64,000 nucleotides of DNA from Terriglobia bacterium (GTDB lineage Bacteria > Acidobacteriota > Terriglobia > Terriglobales > Acidobacteriaceae): NCBI GenBank assembly GCA_020073465.1, contig JAIQFC010000029.1, forward strand, positions 1 through 64,000, in the 5' to 3' direction. The position numbers and the translations under genes are program-made. The notes beneath the pieces are model-generated. The model did not search any database, had not been told where the DNA came from, and saw only the letters and a list, made by a program, of their open reading frames with translations. Every line of letters begins with the position of its first letter. Position 1 is the first letter of the stretch. Positions 16,051-25,445 of this stretch are shown here, piece by piece.

Positions 16051-17886
16051 CTAGAAAGCGCTTCCTCCGCCGCCGCCGAAACCGCCGCCGGAAAACCCGC
16101 CACCTCCACCAAATCCTCCACCACCGCCCCAGCCGGAGCCGGTCGAGCTTGCCCGCGGGGCCGAGACAAAGACCTGATGCATGTCGGTGGCCATGCTATG
16201 CATGGAACTCGAGAAGAAGATCGGATTAAAGCCCATGCCCGGCACATATCCGCCAGGCGCTACATACCAGCTGGGGGGGGCCTTGATGATGCCGGCAAAG
16301 GCTTGCGCCCAGTGATGCTCTACTCCCAGCGCCATTGCATAAGGGAGAAATTTCTCGAACGTACTAGGTGGCATCACCTTGAGGCGCTCTGCATCCACGC
16401 GGTTCATGAATTCCTGGAAACCGAGTACCGCAAGGTGCGTGCGAGCGCCCTTGAGGGTCTTGGCTGTCATGACGCGAGCAAACAGCCACCAGATCCCCGC
16501 AGAAATCAGAACGCAGACGACGAGCAGAGGGATGGAATTGAGAAAGTTCGCCCATCCCATGTACTGAAAAATCGCGAAAGGAATGAGAATCACGCCTGCA
16601 GCCACCAGGCTGAATGCATTGGCCGACTCGGGATCGAGCATGTAGACGCCCTTGCGCTTCAGCGCCGACATAATGTCTTCGCGAATCACCGGAACAGCGG
16701 TATAAAAGCGGTTCTTCAGGCTGGAGAGCCGGGTTGCTGTGCCACCAGCGAAGATGTTTTCAAGCATCACGCGCTCGTGCGGGACGAGGTCGGCGCCCCA
16801 CTGCTCTCGCGGTTTGAGCAGATGAAAAACGTAGTCCCGGTGCGTGAAGACGAGACCCTTTTCCGCAACTTCCTCGATCTTGATGTATCCGCGAACGGCC
16901 AGGTCCACGATTGTCGAGGTAATGTCGCGGGGATGGATGCTGTCATCCATCAGCGTGCCTGCTTCGGCCGGAGAGATGCCCGGCGGAGGCTCGTACATCG
17001 GGGCGACCGACATACCAGCATCCGGATCGCGGCCCTTGTAATACCACAAAGTGAACATCACCGCCAGCGTCACGAGCGGGAAAAAGACCACGGGATTGCC
17101 ACCCAGAAACCAAAGCAGCCTGGTCAGAGCGCTGGGCTCGCTGAGAATTCCCTTGGGAATGTAGACGTCGATTGTCATCCCACCGCGCATGGGCAGAGGG
17201 TTATTGGTCTCGAACTGCGCATCTGATCCGTTGACCGCAGCGGTGGCGTCGTGTTGAGTCGAGCCGTACACCCCGGTGAAGGCCTGCGCCCGCAATGAGC
17301 CCGATGCCGAGGCCGGCAAGTGCACGGTCGCGGTGACATGATCGATGGGCACCGGCCAGTCGTTGCCCGTGACATTCCAGTAGAACTCGTCGTAGTCATG
17401 GAAAAATCCCGCGCCGTTGCCGACGCGATACGCGATCTCCACCGTGCGCGTCGTATCCACGGCATCCGGGATGTAGATCTTCAGGTCGCGAAAACCGCCG
17501 GAGGCCGACGATTCATACTTGAGGTTGCCTCCGCTGCCATCGGTGATGCTGGTAACGGCGAGAAACAGTTCGTAATTCGTCCCATTCGGGCCGGGATGCT
17601 CGATGGGGATCGTACGATGAATACCGTGCCACTCGCCGACAAAGACCAGCGTGATGCGCTCGTTGACCAGGGCGCTGCCATCCTTTTCGACAGTTATGGT
17701 GTCCTGAAAATCAGCGATACGCCAGGACTTGGCAGCTAGAGGAGGGGCGAATGCAACGACCGCGGCGAGGGCCAACAACAATTTGCCGCCCACGTCGTAG
17801 AGACGTAGCTTGCTACGTCTCTTCATGCGCGGACCAAGAGACGTTGCCAGCAACGTCTCTACGGGAGATTTCGCCTTAGAGAGCAT
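16051..17886 (-). CDS. DUF2207 membrane protein
   Basis: Up to 611 residues. A signal segment (LLLALAAVVAFAPPLAA) is followed by the DUF2207 extracytoplasmic domain (WRIADFQDTITVEKDGSA, GIHRTIPIEH, YDEFYWNVTGNDWPVPI), a membrane segment near residue 270, a cytoplasmic region, two further membrane segments near 450-490, and a Gly-rich tail of GGGG/FGGG units ending SAF. DUF2207 genes often sit beside LemA, as here with a 3-base gap, and are thought to act in the envelope; no activity is known. The ATG at 17886 could be coupled to the LemA stop; an ATG at 17826 is possible. Two palindromic repeats lie inside codons 8-30, so the N-terminus was reshaped by repeat insertion. Confidence 0.85.
   Translation of the reverse strand: MLSKAKSPVETLLATSLGPRMKRRSKLRLYDVGGKLLLALAAVVAFAPPLAAKSWRIADFQDTITVEKDGSALVNERITLVFVGEWHGIHRTIPIEHPGPNGTNYELFLAVTSITDGSGGNLKYESSASGGFRDLKIYIPDAVDTTRTVEIAYRVGNGAGFFHDYDEFYWNVTGNDWPVPIDHVTATVHLPASASGSLRAQAFTGVYGSTQHDATAAVNGSDAQFETNNPLPMRGGMTIDVYIPKGILSEPSALTRLLWFLGGNPVVFFPLVTLAVMFTLWYYKGRDPDAGMSVAPMYEPPPGISPAEAGTLMDDSIHPRDITSTIVDLAVRGYIKIEEVAEKGLVFTHRDYVFHLLKPREQWGADLVPHERVMLENIFAGGTATRLSSLKNRFYTAVPVIREDIMSALKRKGVYMLDPESANAFSLVAAGVILIPFAIFQYMGWANFLNSIPLLVVCVLISAGIWWLFARVMTAKTLKGARTHLAVLGFQEFMNRVDAERLKVMPPSTFEKFLPYAMALGVEHHWAQAFAGIIKAPPSWYVAPGGYVPGMGFNPIFFSSSMHSMATDMHQVFVSAPRASSTGSGWGGGGGFGGGGGFSGGGFGGGGGSAF
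17797..17862. repeat. Pair of GAGACGT(A/T)GC palindromes
   Basis: GAGACGTAGC-TT-GCTACGTCTC at 17800-17821 and GAGACGTTGC-CA-GCAACGTCTC at about 17838-17859, each with short flanks. A third copy of the first form lies at 36871-36893. They resemble REP-type elements and fall within the 5' end of the DUF2207 gene. Confidence 0.7.
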
Positions 17887-17889
17887 GGA

Positions 17890-18438
17890 TCAGAACTTCA
17901 CTTGGACTGGTTCGCGGTCGGCTTCGGCCGTCTCAAAGAACTGGCGTTGAACAAAGCCGAACATTCCAGCAAGGATGTTCGTGGGGAACGACTGAATTTT
18001 CGTGTTCAGATCGCGCACTACAGCGTTGTAGTAGCGCCGCGAATTCTGGATCGAATCTTCAGTCTGGCTCAGCGACCCCTGCAGCTGGGTAAATTCCTCC
18101 GACGCCTTGAGTTCAGGATAGTTCTCGGCCACGGCAAACAGGCTCTTCAAGGCGCCGGTAAGCTGATTCTCGGCGACGGCTTTATCTCCGGGCGTTGTCG
18201 CCTGCATCGCCTGCGAGCGGAACTTGGCGATGTTCTCAAACGTCCCCTTTTCATGTGCGGCATAGCCTTTGACCGTCTCGACGAGGTTGGGGATCAAATC
18301 GTGCCGGCGTTTGAGCTGTACATCTATGTCGGACCACGCGGAATCGCAGCGCACGCGCAACTGCACCAGCGCGTTGTACATGCCGATGAGCACGACCGCG
18401 ATTACGACCAGAATTACCAGAAAGATGATGCCGCTCAT
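17890..18438 (-). CDS. lemA: LemA family protein
   Basis: 182 residues, typical of the family. An N-terminal membrane helix (IIFLVILVVIAVVLIGMYN) precedes the LemA helical domain with LRVRCDSAWSDIDVQLKRR, HDLIPNLVETVKGYA and YNAVVRDLNTKIQSFPTN. LemA proteins are membrane-anchored helical bundles exposed outside the cytoplasm, with no firm function. The DUF2207 gene follows immediately, so the two are one transcription unit. Confidence 0.93.
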   Translation of the reverse strand: MSGIIFLVILVVIAVVLIGMYNALVQLRVRCDSAWSDIDVQLKRRHDLIPNLVETVKGYAAHEKGTFENIAKFRSQAMQATTPGDKAVAENQLTGALKSLFAVAENYPELKASEEFTQLQGSLSQTEDSIQNSRRYYNAVVRDLNTKIQSFPTNILAGMFGFVQRQFFETAEADREPVQVKF

Positions 18439-18588
18439 GAGCGTCTCCTATGGTGTCTGGAAATCAATGGGACGGTAGCACAGCAAGGGCGTGGGTGCAA
18501 ACATCCGGCATCCTCGGACTTTTGCATTCTGCAATAGAAGCTTTACAGGGCAGTGAGGTCTGGGAACCGGAAACTGAGAACTGCTCTC

Positions 18589-19578
18589 CTAGCGCTGCGG
18601 CGCAAAGTATCCCTTGCGGGCGCGAACTTGCAGGTCCTTTTTCAGGGCGGAGATCTCGATGGAGCGATAGCGGCCGTCGGCGTCGAAGTCGGCAGGCTTG
18701 TACGAGACCACGTACTGACTGCGCAATTCGTCTTCGATGGCGACGAAGGAGTGGGTGATGTCTTTCATCTTAAAGGGGAAGAAGGCGCGCCCGCCGGTGG
18801 CTTCGGCGATCTGCTCTAAGACTTTATCGCCGCGCATGACCAGGCCACTATCATCGGTGGAGATCGCGTAGACGATGACTTCGGCACGCTGCGCCATCTC
18901 TATGGCTTGCGCCCGTGAGAATTCGCTCTGGTTGTCCTCGCCATCGCTCACGATTACGATCGCTTTGCGGATTGGATGGTCGGGACGATCCTTCAGGAAC
19001 TTGTCCTTGCAGGTGCGATAGATAGCGTCGTAGAGGGCGGTACCACCACTGTCCTGCAGCTTGTGCACGGCCGTGGAGAGTAACTGAACGTTGTCGGTGA
19101 AATCCTGCGCCAGCTGGCTGTGGGTGTTGAAGCCTACGACGAAAGCCTTGTCGAAGCGCGCCCGGATGGTTTTTTGCAGAAAACTTGTCGCGGCATTCTG
19201 CTCAAACTCGAAACGGCTGTTCACCGAGCCGCTGACGTCGATCAACAGTCCAAGCTCAAGAGGCAGGTCCACTTCCCGCCGGAAATTCATGATCGCGCTG
19301 GGCGGCTTGTGGTCGTCCAGAATGGTGAAGTCGTTCTGATTCAGGTCGCGGACGAACTTGCCATGCTTGTCGGTAGCGATAAAAAGGACGTTGACCTCAT
19401 CCACACGCTTGTGGATGGTAATGATCGCGCCCTGCGGATCGTCAGAGCTTGTATCGGTGTAGGAAACGGCGCTGGGTGCGCCTGCGACATAAGAAGACTG
19501 GGCCGGCAACTGGGCGGCTAGAGCCCCGATTGCCACAGCAAATGCGACACACCGACAGAGGAGCTTCGTGTACTTCAT
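18589..19578 (-). CDS. Secreted VWFA-related domain protein
   Basis: 329 residues from the ATG at 19578; a TTG ten codons upstream is possible but less likely. A signal peptide ends near ALAAQLPAQS. The von Willebrand A domain (about 100-290) carries a MIDAS motif DVSGS, then SGGTALYDAI and VIVSDGEDN. The preceding strand-rich part (EVNVLFIATDKHGKFVRDL, FTILDD) matches the N-terminal region of the VWFA-related proteins expanded in Acidobacteria. Likely a metal-dependent adhesion or interaction protein in the envelope. It lies 150 bases upstream of lemA on the same strand. Confidence 0.88.
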   Translation of the reverse strand: MKYTKLLCRCVAFAVAIGALAAQLPAQSSYVAGAPSAVSYTDTSSDDPQGAIITIHKRVDEVNVLFIATDKHGKFVRDLNQNDFTILDDHKPPSAIMNFRREVDLPLELGLLIDVSGSVNSRFEFEQNAATSFLQKTIRARFDKAFVVGFNTHSQLAQDFTDNVQLLSTAVHKLQDSGGTALYDAIYRTCKDKFLKDRPDHPIRKAIVIVSDGEDNQSEFSRAQAIEMAQRAEVIVYAISTDDSGLVMRGDKVLEQIAEATGGRAFFPFKMKDITHSFVAIEDELRSQYVVSYKPADFDADGRYRSIEISALKKDLQVRARKGYFAPQR

Positions 19579-19608
19579 GCCCGGTAAATCCAATTTTTTC
19601 ACTCTCAA

Positions 19609-19914
19609 ACACGGCTAGACGGCACTTTCAACTAATTAGATGCACGCCAGATGCCGAAAACCCAGCCGTTCGGAGCAGCTTGTATCTCATTGACTCTAGG
19701 AGCCGGCTCGCCGGGTGCCAAGTTACAAAAGGAGCACACATTTGGTCATGACCGAAGAACATCCGAAGATTCTGCCACTTACCAGCGCTTTGCGGCTTCA
19801 CACTTTTCTGGAGATGCCCCAGAGGCCCCTCCGATTGGATTCCCAAGTGCTCTCAGGGTTTAAGATGTTGTGCGAGGATGTGTTGAGTTTTCTGCAAGCA
19901 GTCTGGAGGACTCC
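19609..19914. other. Divergent intergenic region
   Basis: Separates the minus-strand VWA gene from the plus-strand SYLF gene, so both promoters should lie here. I could not assign -35/-10 boxes with confidence. A possible small ORF at its right end is listed separately. Confidence 0.35.
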
Positions 19915-19918
19915 ATGA
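19748..19918 (+). CDS. Possible small upstream ORF coupled to SYLF gene
   Basis: A 56-codon frame beginning MTEEHPKILPL, with AAAAGGAG about 12 bases before its ATG, ends in a TGA that overlaps the SYLF start codon (ATGA). The layout suits translational coupling, but the product has no recognisable domain and the frame may be chance. Confidence 0.25.
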   Translation: MTEEHPKILPLTSALRLHTFLEMPQRPLRLDSQVLSGFKMLCEDVLSFLQAVWRTP

Positions 19919-20628
19919 GAAGAATCACGGCATGTTTGCTGGCGGCACTGTTGCTGGCGGCCCCGGCCCTTGCTGCCAAGGACGAGAAAGAAGAAGAGCG
20001 AGTCAAAGACGCGGGAGATGTGCTGAAAGAGGTTCTGAACATTCCCGACGACATTCCCCAGGATCTGCTCGATAAGGCCGAGTGCCTGATCATTCTTCCT
20101 TCGGTAAAGAAGGGAGCATTTGGCATCGGCGGAAGCTACGGCCGCGGAGTCATGATCTGCCGCGGCGGCGAACATTACACCGGCAAGTGGGGGGCCCCGG
20201 CGCTGTACGCACTGGAAGGCATCAGCATCGGCTTCCAGCTGGGGGGTCAAGCCACCGATTTCGTGCTGCTGGTGATGAATCCCAAGGGCGCCAAGTCGCT
20301 GCTCTCGAGCAAAGTCAAGCTGGGCGCGGACGCCTCCGCGGCTGCCGGGCCCAAAGGGCGGACGGCCGAGGGCGCAACCGACGTGGTGATGAACGCGGAA
20401 ATTCTTTCCTACTCCCGCAACAAGGGATTATTTGCCGGAGTCTCGCTGGAAGGCTCGACGCTGCGTTCCGACGGCAGCGCCAACGAAAAGCTCTACGGCA
20501 AAGAAGTGAGCGCCAAGGACATCATCCGCGGAGGGAAGGTCGGGATTCCGGCCTGTGCGCACGAGTTGGTTTCGCTGCTCGATTCCAAGTCGCCGACCAA
20601 CAAGTCCGAGCCCAAGTCGCTGAAATAG
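19915..20628 (+). CDS. Secreted SYLF-domain lipid-binding protein
   Basis: 237 residues from the ATG at 19915, preceded by GGAGG. A signal peptide (ACLLAALLLAAPALA) is followed by a SYLF/YSC84-like domain: IPQDLLDKAECLIILPSV, AFGIGGSYGRGVMICR, GATDVVMNAEILSYSRNKGLFAG and a C-terminal YGKEVSAKDI. SYLF domains bind phosphoinositides in eukaryotes; the bacterial ligands are unclear. Length and layout are normal. The tag gene starts 18 bases downstream on the same strand. Confidence 0.88.
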   Translation: MRRITACLLAALLLAAPALAAKDEKEEERVKDAGDVLKEVLNIPDDIPQDLLDKAECLIILPSVKKGAFGIGGSYGRGVMICRGGEHYTGKWGAPALYALEGISIGFQLGGQATDFVLLVMNPKGAKSLLSSKVKLGADASAAAGPKGRTAEGATDVVMNAEILSYSRNKGLFAGVSLEGSTLRSDGSANEKLYGKEVSAKDIIRGGKVGIPACAHELVSLLDSKSPTNKSEPKSLK

Positions 20629-20646
20629 ACCGCGGATTTCAAGACC

Positions 20647-21219
20647 ATGCCCAAGATCCGCTGTGGCTGGGCGGGCAGCGAGCTCGCCATTCACTACCAC
20701 GACGAAGAATGGGGCGTCCCGGTGCACAACGACCGAACGCTCTTCGAGTTTCTGATCCTGGAAGGAGCCCAGGCGGGACTGAGCTGGAACACGATTCTCA
20801 ACAAGCGCGCAAACTACCGCGCCGCCTTTGACGGATTCGATCCTCATGTCGTTGCCGGTTACGACCGGAAGAAGGTTCAGCAGCTGTTGCGGAACGAGGG
20901 GATCGTACGCAATCGCTTGAAGATTGCTTCCGCTATCGAGAACGCAAAGCTGTTCCTTTGTGTGCAGCACGAGTTTGGGAGCGTCGACCGTTATCTCTGG
21001 CAATTCGTGGACGGAAGGCCGAGGGTGAACTCCTGGAAGAACCTCGGCCAAGTGCCGGCACGCACGGCAGAATCCGACGCCATGAGTAAGGATCTCAAGC
21101 GTCGCGGCTTCAACTTCGTGGGCTCAACGATCTGCTACGCGTTTATGCAAGCCGTGGGCATGGTGAACGATCACATCGTTTCCTGTTTTCGGTATCGTGC
21201 CCTTGCCGGAAAGAAATAG
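20647..21219 (+). CDS. tag: DNA-3-methyladenine glycosylase I
   Basis: 190 residues, full length. Removes 3-methyladenine from DNA to begin base excision repair. Visible family features: CGW near the N-terminus and YHDEEWGVPVHNDRTLFEFL, in which Cys and His provide zinc ligands together with a C-terminal DHIVSCFRY, then EGAQAGLSWNTILNKR and FVGSTICYAFMQAVGMVNDH. Probably co-transcribed with the SYLF gene 18 bases upstream; it converges on the histidine kinase gene. Confidence 0.95.
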   Translation: MPKIRCGWAGSELAIHYHDEEWGVPVHNDRTLFEFLILEGAQAGLSWNTILNKRANYRAAFDGFDPHVVAGYDRKKVQQLLRNEGIVRNRLKIASAIENAKLFLCVQHEFGSVDRYLWQFVDGRPRVNSWKNLGQVPARTAESDAMSKDLKRRGFNFVGSTICYAFMQAVGMVNDHIVSCFRYRALAGKK

Positions 21220-21228
21220 GCGGACGCT

Positions 21229-22647
21229 TCAAGCGAGCAGAGGTTTTTGTACCGGAGCGGGCGCGAGGGGCAGCTCCACGCGAAATGTGCTTCCTTTGCC
21301 CGGCTCGCTGTTGACCTCGATCCCTCCGTGATGCTGCTGCACGATCCATTGGGCGATCGATAAACCGAGTCCGGCTCCACCCATTTCGCGGCTGCGCGCT
21401 TTGTCGACGCGATAGAAACGTTCGAAGACTCTGCTCTGTTCTTCGGCTGGGATCCCGATTCCCGTATCCTCGACGGCGATGACCGCCTTATCGCCTTTCT
21501 GTGCGAGGGACAGCTTCACCGTACCCGGCGATGGGGTGTACTTGAAAGCGTTGTCCAGGATGATATTCACCACCCGTCGCAGAGCCGCTTCGTCGCCCAG
21601 GACGAAAGAATCGGCGCCCCCCAGGCTCGCGCTGAACTGCAAATTGCGAATGGTAGCTACCCGACGCCAACTGTCCACCATCCCACATAAGGTCGCGTGC
21701 AGGTTCACGGGATGCAGATGCAGCATTTCTCGTCCAGAATCGGCGCGGGCCAGAGCCAGAAGTTCTTCGATCAAAGAAGTCGCTCTTTCCGCCTCGAACA
21801 GGATATGGCGCAACGACTCCTGGTATTCGGCTTCTTCCCGGGGCCGCCGCAGCGCCAGCTCGGCCTCAGTCCTTACTAGAGAAATCGGAGTCCTAAGTTC
21901 ATGGGAGGCATCGGCGGTGAACTGCGTGATTCGCAGGAATGCGCTTTCGATGCGGTCCAGCATTTCGTTCAGGGTATCTGACAAGCGCTGCAGCTCGTCT
22001 CCGGTCTCCAAGCTCTTGAGCCTGCTGTTGAGGTTCGTTCCACTAATCGCGCGCGCGGTCTGCACAATCGAGTCGACGGGAGAAAGCGCTCTTCGGCTCA
22101 GCCAGTATCCGCCAGCCGCGGCGACCAGAAAGAGCAGAGGGGCGAACATCAGCAAATAGCGGCGGACTGCTGCCAGTGTTTCCAAAGCGTCGTCACTCGG
22201 CACTCCCGTTTGCACCGTCAGAGTCAGGCCGTTCGCTTGCGATTTGTGAGTCACAAACCGGAAAGGCCTCCCATCGAGCTTGCGATCTTCAAAGGAAGTA
22301 TCGCGGACGGCAGCCGGATCCACCGGAGGCAGCGGGTGCTGCTGCAGAAAAGCAGAGCGGTAAATCCAGACTCCGTTACCCGCATACACCTGCAGATAAT
22401 CGCCGGAGTGTTCCAGCACGTACGTCTGCTGGACTTCTTCCTGCAGTTTGGCAACGGAAACGTCTTTGCGTTGTGCCTGCAGAAATTTTTCCAGATCGTC
22501 GACTTGTCCTTCGAGGTCATCTTCCACCAAGTCGTACACATGATTCCGCAGCACGAACCACATGCCCGCGCCAAAGACCAGCTGGGCCAGGGCGAAGATA
22601 GCCAGATACCACAGCGTCAACCGCAGGCCGATGGAAAGCTTCCTCAT
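21229..22647 (-). CDS. OmpR-partner sensor histidine kinase
   Basis: 472 residues. Two membrane segments (about 7-30 and 170-190) enclose a periplasmic sensor region; a HAMP domain follows (about 190-245), then HisKA with the phosphorylated His in DASHELRTPISLVR, and an HATPase domain with DNAFKYTP (N box), DTGIGIP and GGAGLGLSIA (G boxes). The start codon overlaps the stop of the response regulator by 4 bases (ATGA), so the two are translationally coupled. The signal sensed is unknown; nothing nearby resembles a metal or antibiotic efflux target. Confidence 0.93.
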   Translation of the reverse strand: MRKLSIGLRLTLWYLAIFALAQLVFGAGMWFVLRNHVYDLVEDDLEGQVDDLEKFLQAQRKDVSVAKLQEEVQQTYVLEHSGDYLQVYAGNGVWIYRSAFLQQHPLPPVDPAAVRDTSFEDRKLDGRPFRFVTHKSQANGLTLTVQTGVPSDDALETLAAVRRYLLMFAPLLFLVAAAGGYWLSRRALSPVDSIVQTARAISGTNLNSRLKSLETGDELQRLSDTLNEMLDRIESAFLRITQFTADASHELRTPISLVRTEAELALRRPREEAEYQESLRHILFEAERATSLIEELLALARADSGREMLHLHPVNLHATLCGMVDSWRRVATIRNLQFSASLGGADSFVLGDEAALRRVVNIILDNAFKYTPSPGTVKLSLAQKGDKAVIAVEDTGIGIPAEEQSRVFERFYRVDKARSREMGGAGLGLSIAQWIVQQHHGGIEVNSEPGKGSTFRVELPLAPAPVQKPLLA

Positions 22648-23324
22648 GTCTGCCTATCCGGACGAATCATGTAACCCACTCCTCGCACCGTCTGAATGAG
22701 CTTTACCCGGCCCGGAGAGTCGATTTTGTTGCGCAGCAGGTGCATGAATGCATCCAGCGTGTTCTCTTCGATCTCACGGTCAAAGCCCCAAACCGCCTCG
22801 ATCAGTGCCCGGCGCGAGACGACCTTGCCCGCGCGATACATGAGCCGCTCCAGCAAGTTGTACTCGGTGCGGGTTAGAGAAATGCGAGTGTCCCCGCGGG
22901 TAACCTCCCGGCTGGCGGGATCGAGGGCAAGATCAGCCACCTTCAATTTCGTCTCGTCCGCTGCCAGCGCCCGCCGCTTGACGGCCCGCAAGCGGGCCAG
23001 AAGCTCGTCAAAGGAAAACGGCTTGGTCATGTAGTCGTCCGCGCCCAGGTCAAGTCCGCGGACGACGTCGGGCACGGCGTCCTTTGCGGTCAGCATCAGA
23101 ACCGGAGTCCGGTTCTTCTCTGCGCGCAACCGCTTCGCCATTTCATACCCGCTCATCTTCGGCATCATCACATCCAGAATGATGACGTCGAATTCGTAAG
23201 CCTTCGCCATATCCAACCCTTCGACGCCGTCGAAGGCGCAGACCGCATAGTGACCTTCCTCGGTCAGCCCCTTGCGCAGCAGGTCGGCCATGCGAGCTTC
23301 GTCCTCTACAATCAGCAGCTTCAT
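22644..23324 (-). CDS. OmpR/PhoB-family response regulator
   Basis: 226 residues. Receiver with phosphoacceptor Asp in DVIILDVMMPKMSGYEMA, conserved Thr in VLMLTAKD and Lys in DYMTKPFSFDELLARL; a C-terminal winged helix (about 130-222) shows SLTRTEYNLLERLMYRAG and the recognition-helix region NTLDAFMHLLRNKID. Forms a two-component pair with the overlapping downstream kinase and is the first gene of the pair. Confidence 0.95.
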   Translation of the reverse strand: MKLLIVEDEARMADLLRKGLTEEGHYAVCAFDGVEGLDMAKAYEFDVIILDVMMPKMSGYEMAKRLRAEKNRTPVLMLTAKDAVPDVVRGLDLGADDYMTKPFSFDELLARLRAVKRRALAADETKLKVADLALDPASREVTRGDTRISLTRTEYNLLERLMYRAGKVVSRRALIEAVWGFDREIEENTLDAFMHLLRNKIDSPGRVKLIQTVRGVGYMIRPDRQT

Positions 23325-23459
23325 GGCAAAGGTTGTTCTGGTTGTCTCCGGAAGTTGTATCCCAGCCTAAAACCGAAGTCTAAAGCGAAAAGGGCGCGCC
23401 CACGCAGGATAAATGGAAGGACTCAGAAAAAATTTCTGGGGCAGGATTCAGATTGCCTT

Positions 23460-23521
23460 CAGGTTCCCCAGGTAGGAGGAACGATTCGGTGCGATGTCGC
23501 ATCCCACCCCCGGGGAACCTG
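23460..23521. repeat. 10-bp perfect inverted repeat, long loop
   Basis: CAGGTTCCCC at 23460-23469 and GGGGAACCTG at 23512-23521 with 42 bases between. It lies just past the stop of the minus-strand beta-propeller gene and upstream of the response regulator gene. There is no run of T after it, so it is a poor intrinsic terminator; it could be an operator or a hairpin. Confidence 0.4.
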
Positions 23522-23541
23522 ATTGCTGCGCCACCAGACTC

Positions 23542-25092
23542 TCAGCGTCCGAGGGCGAAGAGCACCGCGTCATTGATGGCGTAGGCAGTCCCGTCCGTGC
23601 CGATCACCGTGGGGGTATAGGCCTCTCCAATGCCGCTGCTTAGCGTGATGATCTGCGAAAAGGTGTTGGTGGTCAGGTCCCAACGGTAGAGTTTGCCATC
23701 TTCACTGTTGACGAGAACGGACTCCCTGACCGGGTCGACCGCGGCCGTATTGATGCACCATTCGCGGACTGCGCCAGGGAAATTCGGGAAGTTGGGATCG
23801 GGAGTCACGCCCTTGATGGTCAGAACTTCGTTCATGACCGTGGTGGCCGGGAAGATCGGGTCGGGTTCCGTGGCATTGGGGTCAAGGATCGCGACTTTGT
23901 TCACGCCATCGCCGGAACCGATACCGGCGTAGTTGTTGTATTTGGTCATCAGCAGGTATTTCGACGTTCCGTGGTAGGAAGGCACCAGGGATGCGTTCAC
24001 AATGGACGGAGTGTCGTCCCAGCCGAAGCTGCCGGGAACCTTTTCGATGCCAAGGTTCCTGCTGAAATGCAGCAGCCATCCCCGGTCATTGTGTAACGGA
24101 AACGGATTTTCGAGGACTCCGAAGTAGACATCGCCGTCGGGGCCAACCGTGGGCGAGGCACTGCTTTCGTCCGGGATGGTGGCGTCGAAACCGGAGGACG
24201 GGTCTTTGAGCCGAACCGCTTTGATGGTCTGCAGGGTCTGGCTGTTCAAGGCGAGCAGGTATCCGAAGCCAAAGTCGAAGCTGTTCACGCCGACGTACAC
24301 AGTCTTTTCGTCATGGGACAGAGCCGGCGCACAGCTCATATCGACCTTCGTGATCTGGGGGTCCCCCGCCACCGTGGGGGCTGCCACAAACGACCCCTGC
24401 CCGGTGGCGGAAATTCTGGCCAGGCCGCTCTGCAGGCCAATGGGTGTGGGGCCCAAGACCACAAATCCGAAGTAGAGGTTGCCCACCGAATCGGCGGTGA
24501 TGGGAGTATTTACCTGAACATTGGCCTTGTAGAGCTGGGGGTTGGAATTGAAATTCCCGGCTCCGTAGAACACCAGGCGCCCTGTCTTGCCGGTAGCCTG
24601 ATCGGGATTGTCGCGCACCAGCACGGTCCCCCCGGCACCTGGCATGTACAGCTTATTATTGGCAAGAACGGGGCTGAAGCTGGGCAGGAAAGACGCGGCA
24701 GGGGCCTGGTAGTCCGTTGCCATTCGCCAAAGGAGGGCCCCAGTCGCCTGGTTGTGCGCTTCGATCCGGAAGCTGTTGCCGCGGGTCTTGACGGGAACGA
24801 TGACGGTGCCTGCGGGCGTGACCAGCGGCGAGCCGTAATGAATGAAGATCTCTCCCGTGGGAGGCTGGAGGTCGACGGGCGTTTGCCAATGAATCGTCGC
24901 CAGCGGTTGAGAGGCAACGGAGGACACGCTGGTGTGCTGCGCATCGCGGGCGTGACCGGGCCAGCCTTTTTGAGCCGGCGGCGTAACGCTCGATTCCTGC
25001 GCTGACCCCAGCGAAAGCGCGAGCGCGAACAGCGCGAGGGCCGAGAAGGCGGCGACAATTCGAAGCCGGGTTGAGCGTGCGGCGTGCTGCAT
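23542..25092 (-). CDS. Secreted PQQ-like beta-propeller protein
   Basis: 516 residues from the ATG at 25092, which has GGAGG upstream; 20 further codons upstream are open but lack a signal. The signal peptide IVAAFSALALFALALSLGSA is followed by repeated blades in the style of PQQ/WD-like propellers: ALLWRMATDY, LYMPGAGGTVLVRD, NLYFGFVVLGP, KTVYVGVNSF, DVYFGVLENP and GKLYRWDL. No catalytic motif or heme site was seen. Probably an extracytoplasmic binding protein. No operon partner. Confidence 0.7.
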   Translation of the reverse strand: MQHAARSTRLRIVAAFSALALFALALSLGSAQESSVTPPAQKGWPGHARDAQHTSVSSVASQPLATIHWQTPVDLQPPTGEIFIHYGSPLVTPAGTVIVPVKTRGNSFRIEAHNQATGALLWRMATDYQAPAASFLPSFSPVLANNKLYMPGAGGTVLVRDNPDQATGKTGRLVFYGAGNFNSNPQLYKANVQVNTPITADSVGNLYFGFVVLGPTPIGLQSGLARISATGQGSFVAAPTVAGDPQITKVDMSCAPALSHDEKTVYVGVNSFDFGFGYLLALNSQTLQTIKAVRLKDPSSGFDATIPDESSASPTVGPDGDVYFGVLENPFPLHNDRGWLLHFSRNLGIEKVPGSFGWDDTPSIVNASLVPSYHGTSKYLLMTKYNNYAGIGSGDGVNKVAILDPNATEPDPIFPATTVMNEVLTIKGVTPDPNFPNFPGAVREWCINTAAVDPVRESVLVNSEDGKLYRWDLTTNTFSQIITLSSGIGEAYTPTVIGTDGTAYAINDAVLFALGR

Positions 25093-25445
25093 GAATCCTC
25101 CATCCAACCGGGGAAGTGGCAGTCTGGCGCCGTTTGCGCAATGCTGGGGCAAACAAGGAGCAGAACTTGAGATGCATGGTAGTGGAAAGCCTTTCGTGCG
25201 CTGTCAACGGCAAGTAAAACTTTCGCCGCAACAAGCAAGACAGGTCGAAACATGGGAGGGCAGGGCGGAGGGGGGAACCAAGTTCCTACCGTTAACTAAC
25301 GGGTTATCAGGCTTTTATACGGGTTGCATCCGTGATATAACCGCCGGGAGCAGAAAAGCGGGCATCGGCCCGCCCGGAGCTTGTTTTGACGGCATTGGCC
25401 TCAACGGCAGACAAACAGAGACCAGGCCCCGATAGAGGAGGAACT
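25093..25445. other. Divergent intergenic region
   Basis: About 350 bases between the minus-strand propeller gene and the plus-strand PilZ gene. A small hairpin CCGTTAACTAACGG lies near 25290. Promoters for both directions are expected here but could not be assigned. Confidence 0.35.

Noticed and set aside
16027-17226. Plus-strand open frame of 399 codons
   Set aside because: Antisense to the DUF2207 gene, whose family motifs, signal and membrane segments are clear.
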